64,000 nucleotides of DNA from Deltaproteobacteria bacterium (GTDB lineage Bacteria; SAR324; JACQKK01). The stretch is taken from assembly GCA_029858505.1 (NCBI GenBank), contig JAOUEW010000009.1, positions 1 to 64,000 on the forward strand, given 5' to 3'. The notes under the pieces were generated by a model, which saw only the letters and a program-made list of their open reading frames with translations, made no database searches and was not told the DNA's origin. Within the stretch, counting starts at the first letter, position 1. Each line of letters starts with the position of its first letter. The translations under genes were made by a program, and so were the position numbers. Positions 1 through 7,774 of the stretch are shown one piece after another.

Positions 1-251
1 GGGATAGTTTTTATCAGGTCAACTTTCACACCGCGGGGACCCATACCATCACCGTAAACAGCATGTCGGCTGATGTCGATCCCCAAACCTACACTGACAA
101 TATGTTTATGATGGTAACCGGAACCTGCACCGCAAACGGGGGAACCCTTGCGGACACCTGCACGGTGGCCACTACGGCGGCCAACACTGTGATTTACATC
201 CAGGTACACGATTTTTCTGCTGAAGGGGCCATCTTTACTCTTACCCCGTAA
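1..251 (+). CDS. C-terminal part of a PPC-type surface protein (5' end outside the window)
   Basis: The open frame enters from the left edge (codons from base 3) and stops at TAA 249-251. The 82 visible residues closely match the last domain of the lipoprotein at 6414..7190, including YQV, TAGTHTIT, GTCTANGG, the DTC cysteine and the NTVIYIQV strand. That fold resembles the bacterial pre-peptidase C-terminal (PPC) domain, a secreted beta-sandwich. Two cysteines about a dozen residues apart could form a disulfide. By analogy the missing N-terminus is probably a lipoprotein signal. Function unknown; paralogy is clear from sequence, surface location is inferred. Confidence 0.8.
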   Translation, partial: DSFYQVNFHTAGTHTITVNSMSADVDPQTYTDNMFMMVTGTCTANGGTLADTCTVATTAANTVIYIQVHDFSAEGAIFTLTP

Positions 252-294
252 TTTGCACGGTCATTCTTTTTTCTCCTGGTGTTCAATTCTTGTC

Positions 295-327
295 AGCCCG
301 TGGGTGTTCCCCACGGGCTGTTTTTTT
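295..327 (+). terminator. Rho-independent terminator after the partial lipoprotein gene
   Basis: AGCCCGTGG pairs with CCACGGGCT across a short loop and is followed by a run of seven T. An almost identical terminator follows the paralogue at 7234..7266, so gene and terminator were duplicated together. Confidence 0.9.
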
Positions 328-540
328 GAGAGGAGCCACACCTTCCCCAAAAGCCCCCGCACTTAAATATTGCACAAAGAACTGCCCCCACACGCCCCAT
401 TCCCAACGCTGCCACATGGTTTTCTTATTTTATGCGCTCAAGTATTTATCTTTAGCGCTAAATATATGTTGTTTTATATCATAAGGTTGCTGGAATTTTT
501 TACAAACCGCACCCGATATGGTATCTTTTTGACTGGCTAG
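328..540. other. Intergenic, AT-rich, probable promoter region of the 644 gene
   Basis: No credible gene is seen. The stretch 410-490 is clearly AT-rich against its surroundings and holds a perfect 12-bp palindrome, TTTAGCGCTAAA, at 451..462. TATCTT at 522..527 lies at the same distance from the conserved leader as the TAGGAT box upstream of the 6414 paralogue, so it may be a -10 element. No 11-bp repeats like those at 6240 are seen here. Confidence 0.4.
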
Positions 541-643
541 GGGAGGGCTCCTTGAACCGGCATCGCTTGTTCGGGAAAGGTCTCAACTTGGGCGCGCCTG
601 ACACAAAAAACAGGCAACTGAAAAAACCCTAACGGAGATCATC
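541..643 (+). promoter_or_regulatory. Conserved leader shared with the 6414 lipoprotein gene
   Basis: These 103 bases align almost without gaps to 6310..6413. Shared blocks are GGGAGGnCTCCTTGAACC, the GGTCTC block, a small hairpin (GCCTG...CAGGC here, GCCTGT...ACAGGC in the other copy), and the CCTAAnGGAGATC ribosome-binding segment just before the ATG. Conservation across non-coding sequence with a preserved hairpin suggests a transcribed 5' UTR with a regulatory role. No known riboswitch class was recognised. Confidence 0.6.
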
Positions 644-1903
644 ATGAACAAGTTGGCCAAACTGTTGCTGGGGCTTGCTGTGTTGGCCCTGGCAGGGTGC
701 ACAGGGGGCGGGAAGGACACGCCAGCAAGCTTAAATTATACCGACAAGGGGCCCATTCTTACGGATGGCACGCCGGTTACGGGAAATGTTACGCCGGGGC
801 CGGGGGTACCCATGGACCGATACAGCATGACGGTAACCCCTGGAACCATCTACACCGCTTCGGTTAGCGACCCCCTAGGGGGGACGGCCACAGGTTACCT
901 GGCCTTTGATGGCACGAACGTACCCCTGGCCCTGGTCTATTCAAACGGCGCCACAGCTGGAACGGTGGTGTTTAAGGCCCCGCAAACAGCCATCCTACAT
1001 TTGTGGGTGTACGGAAATTACAGCCTAACCCTGACCGTGGGGGGGGCCAAACCCGCCGGGGCCCCCTCCCTCTCTGCCATTGCTTTCGATCTAACCAGCA
1101 TCACCAACGGGCAGCCGTTCACTGGCACCCTGACCACCGCCAACGCCACCAGCGTTCCCTCCATCAGCAGCGTGTCGGATATTCATAGAAGCAGAGCTTT
1201 GGAAATTGGCCGGGGGACTGGATCAACCACTACCTTTAGTGGAGAAACCCTGGGAGATACCCGCATCCCGACCACCGTCATTCGCCCGGCTTCAGTGCAG
1301 ATGGCCGGAGCAACACAAGTGAACTACAACTATGACCCCGAGGTGGGGCCGAATTACCACTTGTTGATTCGCACCAGTATCAACAACGTATACTGGGAAG
1401 AAACCGCCTTGGTTCCACCCACCCTTACGGTTAACAGCAACGCGGGGGTCTCGCCCCTTGCCTGCGCGCCCACCCTGGCCGCAACCCCCACCTTTGCCAA
1501 AGACCCCGTGAACGGAACTGGCGAGCAGAATACCATCAGCCTGAACCCCAGCGTAAACGTCATGGCCGCTGTCAGCACTCATCTGAAGGGTTCTATGCTG
1601 GTAGGTGCTGCAGGTGGTGCCGTGAATGCAGGCGGGGGAACGGTGGTTCTCCCCATGACATCGATCAATATCACCGGCATTAAGTTCGATGAATACGCCA
1701 GGGTGAACTTGTCTGACAATGCTGGCGGCTTTTGCACCGGGTACTACTTGCTTTTCGACCCTTTGCCCTACGATACCTATGGGAATCAAACCTTGCCTCT
1801 GGTGACCAATTACATTGTGGAACAACGTGACCCTGTCAATATGATCAACTATCGGAGCACCACCACCATCCCGGTGGCGAAATTCTCCGTGCTTTCCCAG
1901 TAA
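644..1903 (+). CDS. Large surface lipoprotein, function unknown
   Basis: 419 residues. The N-terminus MNKLAKLLLGLAVLALAGC is a signal peptide ending in a lipobox (LALAGC) and is nearly identical to that of the 6414 lipoprotein, although the mature parts differ. After the Cys comes a short Gly-rich linker, then a PPC-like stretch at about residues 30-130 (PMDRYSMTV, TYTASV, AILHLWVYGNYSLTLTV). The rest is Ser/Thr/Gly/Ala-rich beta-type sequence without a recognised catalytic motif. The start is fixed by GGAG eight bases upstream. Likely an outer-membrane or surface lipoprotein, co-regulated with its paralogue through the shared leader. Confidence 0.8.
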   Translation: MNKLAKLLLGLAVLALAGCTGGGKDTPASLNYTDKGPILTDGTPVTGNVTPGPGVPMDRYSMTVTPGTIYTASVSDPLGGTATGYLAFDGTNVPLALVYSNGATAGTVVFKAPQTAILHLWVYGNYSLTLTVGGAKPAGAPSLSAIAFDLTSITNGQPFTGTLTTANATSVPSISSVSDIHRSRALEIGRGTGSTTTFSGETLGDTRIPTTVIRPASVQMAGATQVNYNYDPEVGPNYHLLIRTSINNVYWEETALVPPTLTVNSNAGVSPLACAPTLAATPTFAKDPVNGTGEQNTISLNPSVNVMAAVSTHLKGSMLVGAAGGAVNAGGGTVVLPMTSINITGIKFDEYARVNLSDNAGGFCTGYYLLFDPLPYDTYGNQTLPLVTNYIVEQRDPVNMINYRSTTTIPVAKFSVLSQ

Positions 1904-1923
1904 CAGGTCGCACCAAGTCTTTC

Positions 1924-1965
1924 CACCCCAGTCTTCCTTTTCAGGGGGACCGGGGTGTTTTTTTT
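1924..1965 (+). terminator. Rho-independent terminator after the 644 gene
   Basis: CACCCC at 1924 pairs with GGGGTG at 1952-1957 over a long loop that can pair further internally, and eight T residues follow. It sits 20 bases past the stop codon. Confidence 0.7.
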
Positions 1966-2078
1966 AGGGGAGCGTCACTCATGACTCGCAGCCATCGGTT
2001 CATCTATTCAACCGTTAGGGAAACATAGACTGAGCTGAAGCAAGCGAATACATTGCCGGATTTGAGGTATTCCCAAAA

Positions 2079-2311
2079 GCACCCCTCCCTGCCGCCCTTC
2101 GGGCGGCTGTCCCATTACTCGAATCCATCGGTTATTCTGTTCATCCGTTTGGATGAGAAGACTGGAAGGAGGCAAATAAATAACTTCCCGGCTTCGATTC
2201 ATTTCCCCTCCACGACGGGGGCGCTGTCCAGCGGGGCCAATATTCAGGCATCTTGGCTCCGCCTTTCGCACCAAGAGGGGATGCCCCCGACAGGGGGCAG
2301 GGGTGGGGTGC
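2079..2311. repeat. Palindromic intergenic repeat (family A), diverged copy
   Basis: Begins GCACCCCTCCCTGCCGCCC with an internal hairpin (CCGCCC TTC GGGCGG) and ends GGCAGGGGTGGGGTGC. The core holds ACTCGAATCCATCGGTTATTC and GGAAGGAGGCAAA, shared with copies at 3.5, 44 and 45 kb. About 30 bases are extra near 2230-2270. A GC-rich inverted repeat (CGCCGGGG...CCCCGGCG, about 2372-2397) follows just before the next gene. Confidence 0.75.
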
Positions 2312-2408
2312 TGTTGAATCTGAGCGGAAGCAAGCCCATCACCCACCGGATTCGTGAATAAATAGGGCACTCGCCGGGGCTTGTGGCCCCCCCGGCGGGC
2401 GGTGTAAG

Positions 2409-3356
2409 GTGGTTCGAACTTCTTTCGAGAGCCCACGCCCCATGCCCACCGACGCCATCACCGGATCGTTCCGCGCGCTGCCCACCTTTTCCAACCTGGA
2501 TCAGCGGTTCCGGTTGAAGATGCGGGGGTTTGTAGACACCTTCATGCCGTCGTTCAATTTGGCCCTGATGGACAAAGCCAACCTAGACGCCCTGCGCAAA
2601 GACGGCATCTTTCCCCTGATGTTTTTTTTGGATTTTGAGTCGATGCCCTATTCTTTGCGGCAAACGTTTCAAGAGGTCGACTACGCCATCCAGCTGTTTC
2701 GCTTCAAAGGAGAGGACAATGGGGGAGACCGACTGCTGCTGAACATGGAAGGCACCATGCGGGGCGAGGAAGGATCGGGCAAGCCGGAGCATTTGTTTCA
2801 CGACCAGCACCAGGGGAAGAAACGGGTGCTGGCCAAAGCCCGCGTGGTGATGGCCCTGACCCGCCCCACGGCCCCGCCGGGCCAGCGGCAGGTGGCCAGC
2901 CTGCCCCAGGGGGCCAGCCTGCTGGCCGAACAACCTTGGGAGGAGCCCTATCCCTCGCCAGAGGAACTGGGACAGCCCCCTGCCGGGTGGCGCCGGGAGG
3001 GTGGCAAAGGAACGGCGGGAGTTCACTCGGTGGACGGGGTGTGGGGCATTCCCCACACCGACCCCAACCAGCACGTGAACGTGCTGAACTATATTATTGA
3101 AGCCGAAAACATGAACACCCGCCTGCTGCACGAGGCGGGGGTGCCTCCCCAGGCCCATCACCTGCGGCGGGGGCGCATGGTGTTTCGCAAGCCCTTCTTT
3201 GCGGGAGACACCTTTCGGGTGTCGGGGCAGTTGTTTTCCCGGGGGGGCAAAAGCATTCTGCTGTGTGGGTTTCACAAGGGCTCCGCCGATCAGGCCTTCG
3301 ACCCCCGTCCCTCGGTGGTCATCCGCCTGGAAGGCGAGCAAGAGAAGGGTGCGTAA
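2409..3356 (+). CDS. Hot-dog fold protein, probable acyl thioesterase/dehydratase type
   Basis: 315 residues from GTG 2409; ATG 2442 (MPTDAITGSF) is an alternative start. The C-terminal third contains DPNQHVNVLNYIIEAEN (about residue 220), resembling the D-x-x-x-H-V-N motif of hot-dog acyl-CoA/ACP thioesterases, followed by GRMVFRKPFFAGDTFRVSG, typical of hot-dog strand pairs. The length suggests a double hot-dog with an insertion (Gln/Pro-rich middle). No signal peptide, so probably cytoplasmic. Substrate unknown. It stands alone between repeat blocks; no operon partner is visible. Confidence 0.6.
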   Translation: MVRTSFESPRPMPTDAITGSFRALPTFSNLDQRFRLKMRGFVDTFMPSFNLALMDKANLDALRKDGIFPLMFFLDFESMPYSLRQTFQEVDYAIQLFRFKGEDNGGDRLLLNMEGTMRGEEGSGKPEHLFHDQHQGKKRVLAKARVVMALTRPTAPPGQRQVASLPQGASLLAEQPWEEPYPSPEELGQPPAGWRREGGKGTAGVHSVDGVWGIPHTDPNQHVNVLNYIIEAENMNTRLLHEAGVPPQAHHLRRGRMVFRKPFFAGDTFRVSGQLFSRGGKSILLCGFHKGSADQAFDPRPSVVIRLEGEQEKGA

Positions 3357-3506
3357 AGAGAAATAGAGAAATCGTAACATCTCCTTCAATCTTGTCCCCG
3401 CCATCCCCGCTACTCAAATCCCTCGGATATTGAATACCTCCAGTCGGCTTGTGAAGGCTAGACGAAAGCAAGTGCATCTCTCGCCGGACTCGATTTGTCC
3501 CCAACA

Positions 3507-3697
3507 GCACCCCTCCCCTGCCCTGCGGGCATCCCCTCCCCTTCGTGGAGGGGAATACAACTCGAAGCCGAAAAGTTATGTGCTTGCTTCCTTCCGGTTT
3601 CACTAACTGAACAAATGTAAAGATTAACCGGTGGATTCGAGTATTGTCCCTCCACGAAGGGGAGGGACGGGCGGCGCAAGCCGCCAGGGAGGGGTGC
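3507..3697. repeat. Family A palindromic repeat, tandem copy 1
   Basis: 191 bp from GCACCCCTCCCCTGCC to GGGAGGGGTGC. Each end folds: the left end has GCCCTGCGGGC, the right end has GGCGGCGCAAGCCGCC. Inside, CCCCTCCCCTTCGTGGAGGGG and GTCCCTCCACGAAGGGGAGGGAC flank an AT-richer core containing CTTGCTTCCTTCCGGTTTCA. By eye it is identical to the next copy, joined by the linker TTTACGGGAACAGCAACA (3698-3715). Confidence 0.9.
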
Positions 3698-3715
3698 TTT
3701 ACGGGAACAGCAACA

Positions 3716-3906
3716 GCACCCCTCCCCTGCCCTGCGGGCATCCCCTCCCCTTCGTGGAGGGGAATACAACTCGAAGCCGAAAAGTTATGTGCTTGCTTCC
3801 TTCCGGTTTCACTAACTGAACAAATGTAAAGATTAACCGGTGGATTCGAGTATTGTCCCTCCACGAAGGGGAGGGACGGGCGGCGCAAGCCGCCAGGGAG
3901 GGGTGC
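3716..3906. repeat. Family A palindromic repeat, tandem copy 2
   Basis: Apparently identical to 3507..3697 with a 209-bp period, which points to a recent tandem duplication or to active homogenisation. Confidence 0.9.
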
Positions 3907-3910
3907 TTTG

Positions 3911-4047
3911 GGGAATCACTCGAATCCGAAAAATAATGCGCCTGCTTCCGCCCAGTCTTTGTTTTCTGAACGGCTGAAGAGAATCACCGGTGGATGCGAG
4001 CCATTCCCCCCTCCCTAATTGGGGAGGGGGGCAGGGGTGGGTTGCCT
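3911..4047. repeat. Related repeat, variant core (family A-like)
   Basis: Shares CTCGAATCCGAAAA and GCTTCC with family A, but the other half (GAACGGCTGAAGAGAATCACCGGTGGATGCGAGCCATTCC, read in pieces) and the end CCCCCTCCCTAATTGGGGAGGGGG match instead the variant at 7550-7625. The rest of 4048-4202 holds no gene. AAGGAGGGG at about 4184-4194 is the ribosome-binding site of the next gene. Confidence 0.65.
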
Positions 4048-4202
4048 CATGGAAATGCCCAGCACGGGCAGGTCCCTAGGCTGTGGCATCATCAAAAGGT
4101 ATGTTTCGTATTTAAGGTTGCGTTGAAAGAAAAACAGGGATAATGTTTACGGGTCATGGCTTGGGTTCACGTTGAACTATATTTAAGGAGGGGGGAAATC
4201 TC

Positions 4203-6077
4203 TTGGTCGGTTTTTGTCGCATTTCTAAGCCTATTCTTTTGCTGTTGGCCCTGCTGGGGTTGGCAGGCGGGGTGTGTGCCCAGCAGGCAGGGCAGAGCGG
4301 GGGGGAACCCATTCCCCTGGTAGACCGCACCCAAATCACCAGCCAGCAAGTGGCGGTGCTGAAGGACCCGGCAGGCCTGTTCACATTCGCAGACGTTTCC
4401 AAGGCCAAGTTTACCCCCAGTGAAGAACGCGGTTTTAACTTTGGCACCAACGGGGGTGCCTTATGGTTTCGTTTTTCCGTGATTCACCCCAGTGAGGAAT
4501 CCTTTGCCCTGCTGGTGGACAACCCTCGGCTGGAGCAAGTGACATTTTTCCTGCGGATGGACAATGGAACCATCCAACGCATGGAATCCGGCGATGGGGT
4601 TCCCCTGGTCAAACGGCCTTTTCATTTCCGCGAAATTGCCTTTCCGCTCAAAATCACCAAAAGCCATTCGGGAGAAGTGTATCTCCGGGTACAAACATCC
4701 TCTCCCATTTCGCTGCCTTTGCGGCTGATGACCCTGGAGACCCTCCACCGGGAATCCCGCTTTGCCGAGGTTTTTCTGTCTGGCCTGCTGGGGGCCATGG
4801 CGTTGCTGTCCCTGGCGGCTTTACTGGCCTTTGCTTGGCGGCCATCTCCACTGTTGGGGGCCGTGGCCACCATGGCCCTGGTGCAATCCTTCTATTCGTC
4901 CGTTCAAGACGGTTTGGCTTCGGAATACTTTTGGCCAACCCGCCCAGACATGATCATCCGAGGAAAATATCTGCTGATCGCCTTCCTGGCGCCGGTGGCC
5001 CTGAATTACTGCCATAAGGCCATGGATGTGCCGAAACATTTTCCGCGGATCAATGTGCTCTTTTGGGGGCTCATTGTTTCAGGCCCGGTCATCTCGCTGT
5101 CGTCGCTTGTCATCCCCGGGTTCTGGGTCTATCGGATGGCATCGGTACAATCAGGCGCCGTGGCGGGGCTGCTGCTGATCCTGATTCCCTGGGCCTGGAT
5201 GCGGGGCAACCCAGCCGGGCGGGTGTTGTTCTGGTCCGGCTTTCCGCTCATCGCCGCGGCGTTGATTGTGGTGTCTCATGCGTTTACGCTGCCCCTCCAC
5301 CCTGCCGTGGTGATGCACTTCTACAAAATGGCCTATTTGGTGTTTATGTTCACCCAGTTGGCGTGGGCCTTTGGCCAGTCGAATAAAACCAAACACCCCA
5401 CCCTGTTGACCCATACGGAAGATCCGAATCGGTTCATCCCCGAGGCCCAGGGAAAAACCAACTTGATGTACACCCTGGGGCAGTTTCACGTGGTTCGAAA
5501 GGGAAAGCCCGTGCGCTTCACCAGCCGGGGGGTTTCACAAATTCAGATCATGCTGGCCATGATTGCGGCGGGAGGAGCAGCAGGCATCTCCCGGAGAGAC
5601 TTGGTGGACCAGTTGTGGCCAGAAGACGAAGGGGACACCTCGGAAACCAGCCTTCGCACCGCCCTCTACCGCCTGCGCCAACTGATTGGCAAAGAAGCCC
5701 TGACCATCAGCGATCAACGCTACATGCTGTCTTCCGATGTGGTGTGGGAGGATAGCCAGCACTTTGAAGCCGCCGCCCGGGCTGTGCTCTCCGGTTCAGG
5801 CTCCGGGCCAGACCCCCTGGCCGCGCTGAACCTGTACGGGGGAGATTTCCTGCCCGGCTTTCAGGCACCTGCCATCGTTTACCGCCGGGAAACCCTGCGG
5901 GGGTTGTTCCAGCGGCTGGTGCTTCACGCCGCCGACCAACTCGCCGCTCAGGGGGATTACCCCGCCGCCCTGGCCGTGGTGGAGCAAGCCCTCGCCCGCA
6001 GCCAGCCCAACGAAAGGTTGTCTGAAAAAATCATTCAACTGAAGGAAAAACGGGCCGCCCAGACCCCCATCCACTGA
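4203..6077 (+). CDS. Membrane-bound regulator: 7TMR-DISM receptor fused to SARP/BTAD DNA-binding output
   Basis: 624 residues from TTG, preceded by AAGGAGGGG. Order: signal peptide (cleaved near VCAQQ), an extracellular beta-sandwich of 7TMR-DISMED2 type (about 45-175; LWFRFSVIHPSEE, LLVDNPRLEQVTFFL), seven hydrophobic segments (about 185-400), then a cytoplasmic winged helix (about 420-515; RRDLVDQLWPEDEGDTSETSLRTALYRLRQLIG, read in pieces, matches the OmpR/SARP fold) and a helical BTAD-like domain (to the end; YGGDFLPGF, YPAALAVVEQAL). Known 7TMR-DISM proteins usually carry kinase or GGDEF outputs. Here the output is a transcription factor, so it probably reads an extracellular ligand and regulates DNA directly. 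Likely target: 6240..6296. Confidence 0.8.
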   Translation: MVGFCRISKPILLLLALLGLAGGVCAQQAGQSGGEPIPLVDRTQITSQQVAVLKDPAGLFTFADVSKAKFTPSEERGFNFGTNGGALWFRFSVIHPSEESFALLVDNPRLEQVTFFLRMDNGTIQRMESGDGVPLVKRPFHFREIAFPLKITKSHSGEVYLRVQTSSPISLPLRLMTLETLHRESRFAEVFLSGLLGAMALLSLAALLAFAWRPSPLLGAVATMALVQSFYSSVQDGLASEYFWPTRPDMIIRGKYLLIAFLAPVALNYCHKAMDVPKHFPRINVLFWGLIVSGPVISLSSLVIPGFWVYRMASVQSGAVAGLLLILIPWAWMRGNPAGRVLFWSGFPLIAAALIVVSHAFTLPLHPAVVMHFYKMAYLVFMFTQLAWAFGQSNKTKHPTLLTHTEDPNRFIPEAQGKTNLMYTLGQFHVVRKGKPVRFTSRGVSQIQIMLAMIAAGGAAGISRRDLVDQLWPEDEGDTSETSLRTALYRLRQLIGKEALTISDQRYMLSSDVVWEDSQHFEAAARAVLSGSGSGPDPLAALNLYGGDFLPGFQAPAIVYRRETLRGLFQRLVLHAADQLAAQGDYPAALAVVEQALARSQPNERLSEKIIQLKEKRAAQTPIH

Positions 6078-6239
6078 CGCATATATGACCTAAAAATACG
6101 GTCATATTCCTCCCTTACCTTCGCGCTTTTTGGTAATTTCCACGCCTCCGCAAGTTTTTTTTCTCATTCGTGCGTCCGATATTATTCATATTTATGAATT
6201 TTTTATCCTGTTTTATCAATATTATAAATAAATATTTTT

Positions 6240-6296
6240 CGTGTCACGTTCGTGTCACGCTCATGTCACGGTCGTGTCACGCCCGTGTGTTAGGAT
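6240..6296 (+). promoter_or_regulatory. Tandem 11-bp direct repeats (SARP-type operator) with -10 box
   Basis: Four consecutive 11-mers: CGTGTCACGTT, CGTGTCACGCT, CATGTCACGGT and CGTGTCACGCC, then a degenerate fifth, CGTGTGTTAGG (6284-6294). TAGGAT at 6291..6296 can serve as the -10. SARP regulators are known to bind heptamer direct repeats at 11-bp spacing just upstream of the -10, and the upstream neighbour encodes a SARP-type output. The upstream 6078-6239 is very AT-rich. Assignment of the regulator to this site is inference. Confidence 0.75.
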
Positions 6297-6309
6297 TTGC
6301 CCAGCTTTG

Positions 6310-6413
6310 GGGAGGACTCCTTGAACCAGCGTCGTCTGTTCTGGGGGGGTCTCGTCCTGGGCAGAGCCTGTCACTGAAACAGGCATCTTCAAAAAATCCT
6401 AAAGGAGATCGTC
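6310..6413 (+). promoter_or_regulatory. Conserved leader of the 6414 lipoprotein gene
   Basis: Second copy of the leader at 541..643, with the hairpin GCCTGT...ACAGGC (6366-6384) and the CCTAAAGGAGATCGTC ribosome-binding block ending at the ATG. It lies directly downstream of the 11-bp repeats and the putative -10, so it is probably the 5' UTR. Confidence 0.6.
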
Positions 6414-7190
6414 ATGAATAAACTCACGAGCTTGTTACTGGGCCTGGCAGTGCTGGCCCTGGCGGGATGTGGTGGAGGTGGTGGAGGAGGAGGTGGAGGT
6501 GGTGGAGGTGGTAGCGTACCGTTGGTCAACCAAGGCGCCACTGGTGCTGGAGGGCCCATTGTGCTAACGCTAAACTCAGTTTATTCGGGTACGGTGGCTC
6601 CTACCGGGGTAAGTTACTATCAGATCACCTATCCCACTGCGGGGACTTATCTGATTGGCTTGACTGGCATGACCACAAATGCAGACATTGTCACCTATAC
6701 CGATAACATGTTTACCACGCTCACCGGAACTTGCACGGCAATGTTGGGGTGGTTTAATGATAACTGTTCGGTGACCACCGCGGCAGCCAACACCGTGATT
6801 TACGTCAAGGTGAAGGATATGGCAACTTTTGGTAATTCCTTCAAAATCGGTTCCCATGTCAGCGAAGGAACTGTCGGTGCTGGTGGGCCCATTGCGCTTA
6901 CAAAAGGCACAGCCCATGCGGGTACGGTGGGTGCTGTGCAATCTAGTCTCTATCAGGTGACCTATGCGACAGCGGGGACGTACACCATTACCCTGAACGG
7001 CCTAACGGGAGATGCCGACCCCTCAACCTTCACCGACAATTTTTTTACCACGCCCACTGGCACCTGCACGGCAAACGGAGGAACCACGGCGGACACCTGT
7101 TCGGTGACCACCGCGGCGGCCAACACCGTGATTTACATCCAGGTGCAAGATTGGTCGGGTACAGGGGTATCCTTTAACCTAACCCCGTAA
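6414..7190 (+). CDS. Surface lipoprotein: poly-Gly tether and two PPC-like domains
   Basis: 258 residues. Signal MNKLTSLLLGLAVLALAGC with lipobox, then 14 consecutive Gly, then two ~100-residue repeats with the pattern GAGGPI, Y-Q-(V/I)-T-Y, AGTYxIxLxGxT, TDNxFTT, GTCTA, a second Cys and AANTVIYxxV. The pattern resembles PPC domains of secreted proteins; each repeat has two cysteines that could be disulfide-linked. The last repeat is the paralogue of the gene at 1..251. Probably lipid-anchored, with its domains held off the membrane by the Gly tether. It is the nearest gene downstream of the receptor-SARP protein and its putative operator. Confidence 0.85.
   Translation: MNKLTSLLLGLAVLALAGCGGGGGGGGGGGGGGSVPLVNQGATGAGGPIVLTLNSVYSGTVAPTGVSYYQITYPTAGTYLIGLTGMTTNADIVTYTDNMFTTLTGTCTAMLGWFNDNCSVTTAAANTVIYVKVKDMATFGNSFKIGSHVSEGTVGAGGPIALTKGTAHAGTVGAVQSSLYQVTYATAGTYTITLNGLTGDADPSTFTDNFFTTPTGTCTANGGTTADTCSVTTAAANTVIYIQVQDWSGTGVSFNLTP
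6471..6512 (+). repeat. GGT/GGA trinucleotide repeat coding for poly-glycine
   Basis: Fourteen Gly codons, all GGT or GGA, directly after the lipid-modified Cys codon. Slippage here would change tether length without shifting frame. Confidence 0.9.
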
Positions 7191-7233
7191 TAGCGCCAAG
7201 CAATCTTATTTCTCTTGCCGTTCATTCCTTTCC

Positions 7234-7266
7234 AGCCCGTGGGTAACCCCCACGGGCTTTTTTTTT
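7234..7266 (+). terminator. Rho-independent terminator after the 6414 gene
   Basis: AGCCCGTGGG pairs with CCCACGGGCT and nine or so T follow. Near copy of the terminator at 295..327. Confidence 0.9.
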
Positions 7267-7325
7267 GAGAAACGGCATCCCCACCCGTAAAACACCTCAC
7301 CCCTGCCCTTCGGGCTTCCCCAACA

Positions 7326-7667
7326 GCACCCCTCCCCTGCCTGCTTCGCAGGCATCCCCTCCCCTTCGTGGAGGGGAACAACTCGCATCCGAAAAGTTAT
7401 GTGCTTGCTTCCTTCCGGTTTCACTAACTGAACAGATGAAAAGAATAGCCGATGGCTTCGAGCATTTGGACCTCACCCCCCGCCCCCCTCTCCCGAAGAG
7501 AGGGGGAGTTCAAAGGCGTTAGGGCGTTGCTTGCTTCCGTTCAGTCTTCACCATCCGAACGGCTGAAGAGAATCACCGGTGGATGCGAGCCATTCCCCCC
7601 TCCCTGATTGGGGAGGGGGGCAGGGGGGAGAGGTGCTGTTGGGATGCCCGCAGGGCAGGGGTGGGGT
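7326..7667. repeat. Composite of family A repeat halves and a CCTCACCCC-type element
   Basis: Starts with a family A left end (GCACCCCTCCCCTGCC, hairpin GCCTGCTTCGCAGGC) and core. At 7470-7513 it is interrupted by GACCTCACCCC...CCCTCTCCCGAAGAGAGGG (half of the element at 47736), then continues with the variant core seen at 3911 and ends in GGCAGGGGTGGGGTG. Looks like nested insertion or recombination between repeats. Confidence 0.7.
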
Positions 7668-7774
7668 GCGTTGGGGTTGTGGGGCTGGGGGTCCTCGTGT
7701 TACAAAATGGCAGCGGGTCTGCCAAAGCGGCAAAGCCCCCGCGTCTGGGATACTCCACCAGCCCACCGGTGCCC

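Noticed and set aside
290-484. 64-codon plus-strand frame after the first gene
   Set aside because: Runs through the terminator and AT-rich promoter region; no ribosome-binding site.
3319-3888. Minus-strand open frame of 189 codons across the repeats, and similar frames at 44-46 kb
   Set aside because: They are made of family A repeat sequence and recur wherever the repeat does; no ribosome-binding sites or protein-like conservation apart from the repeat.
6078-6239. AT-rich stretch as a replication origin or phage attachment site
   Set aside because: No DnaA boxes or direct-repeat att pairs visible; it more likely belongs to the promoter region.
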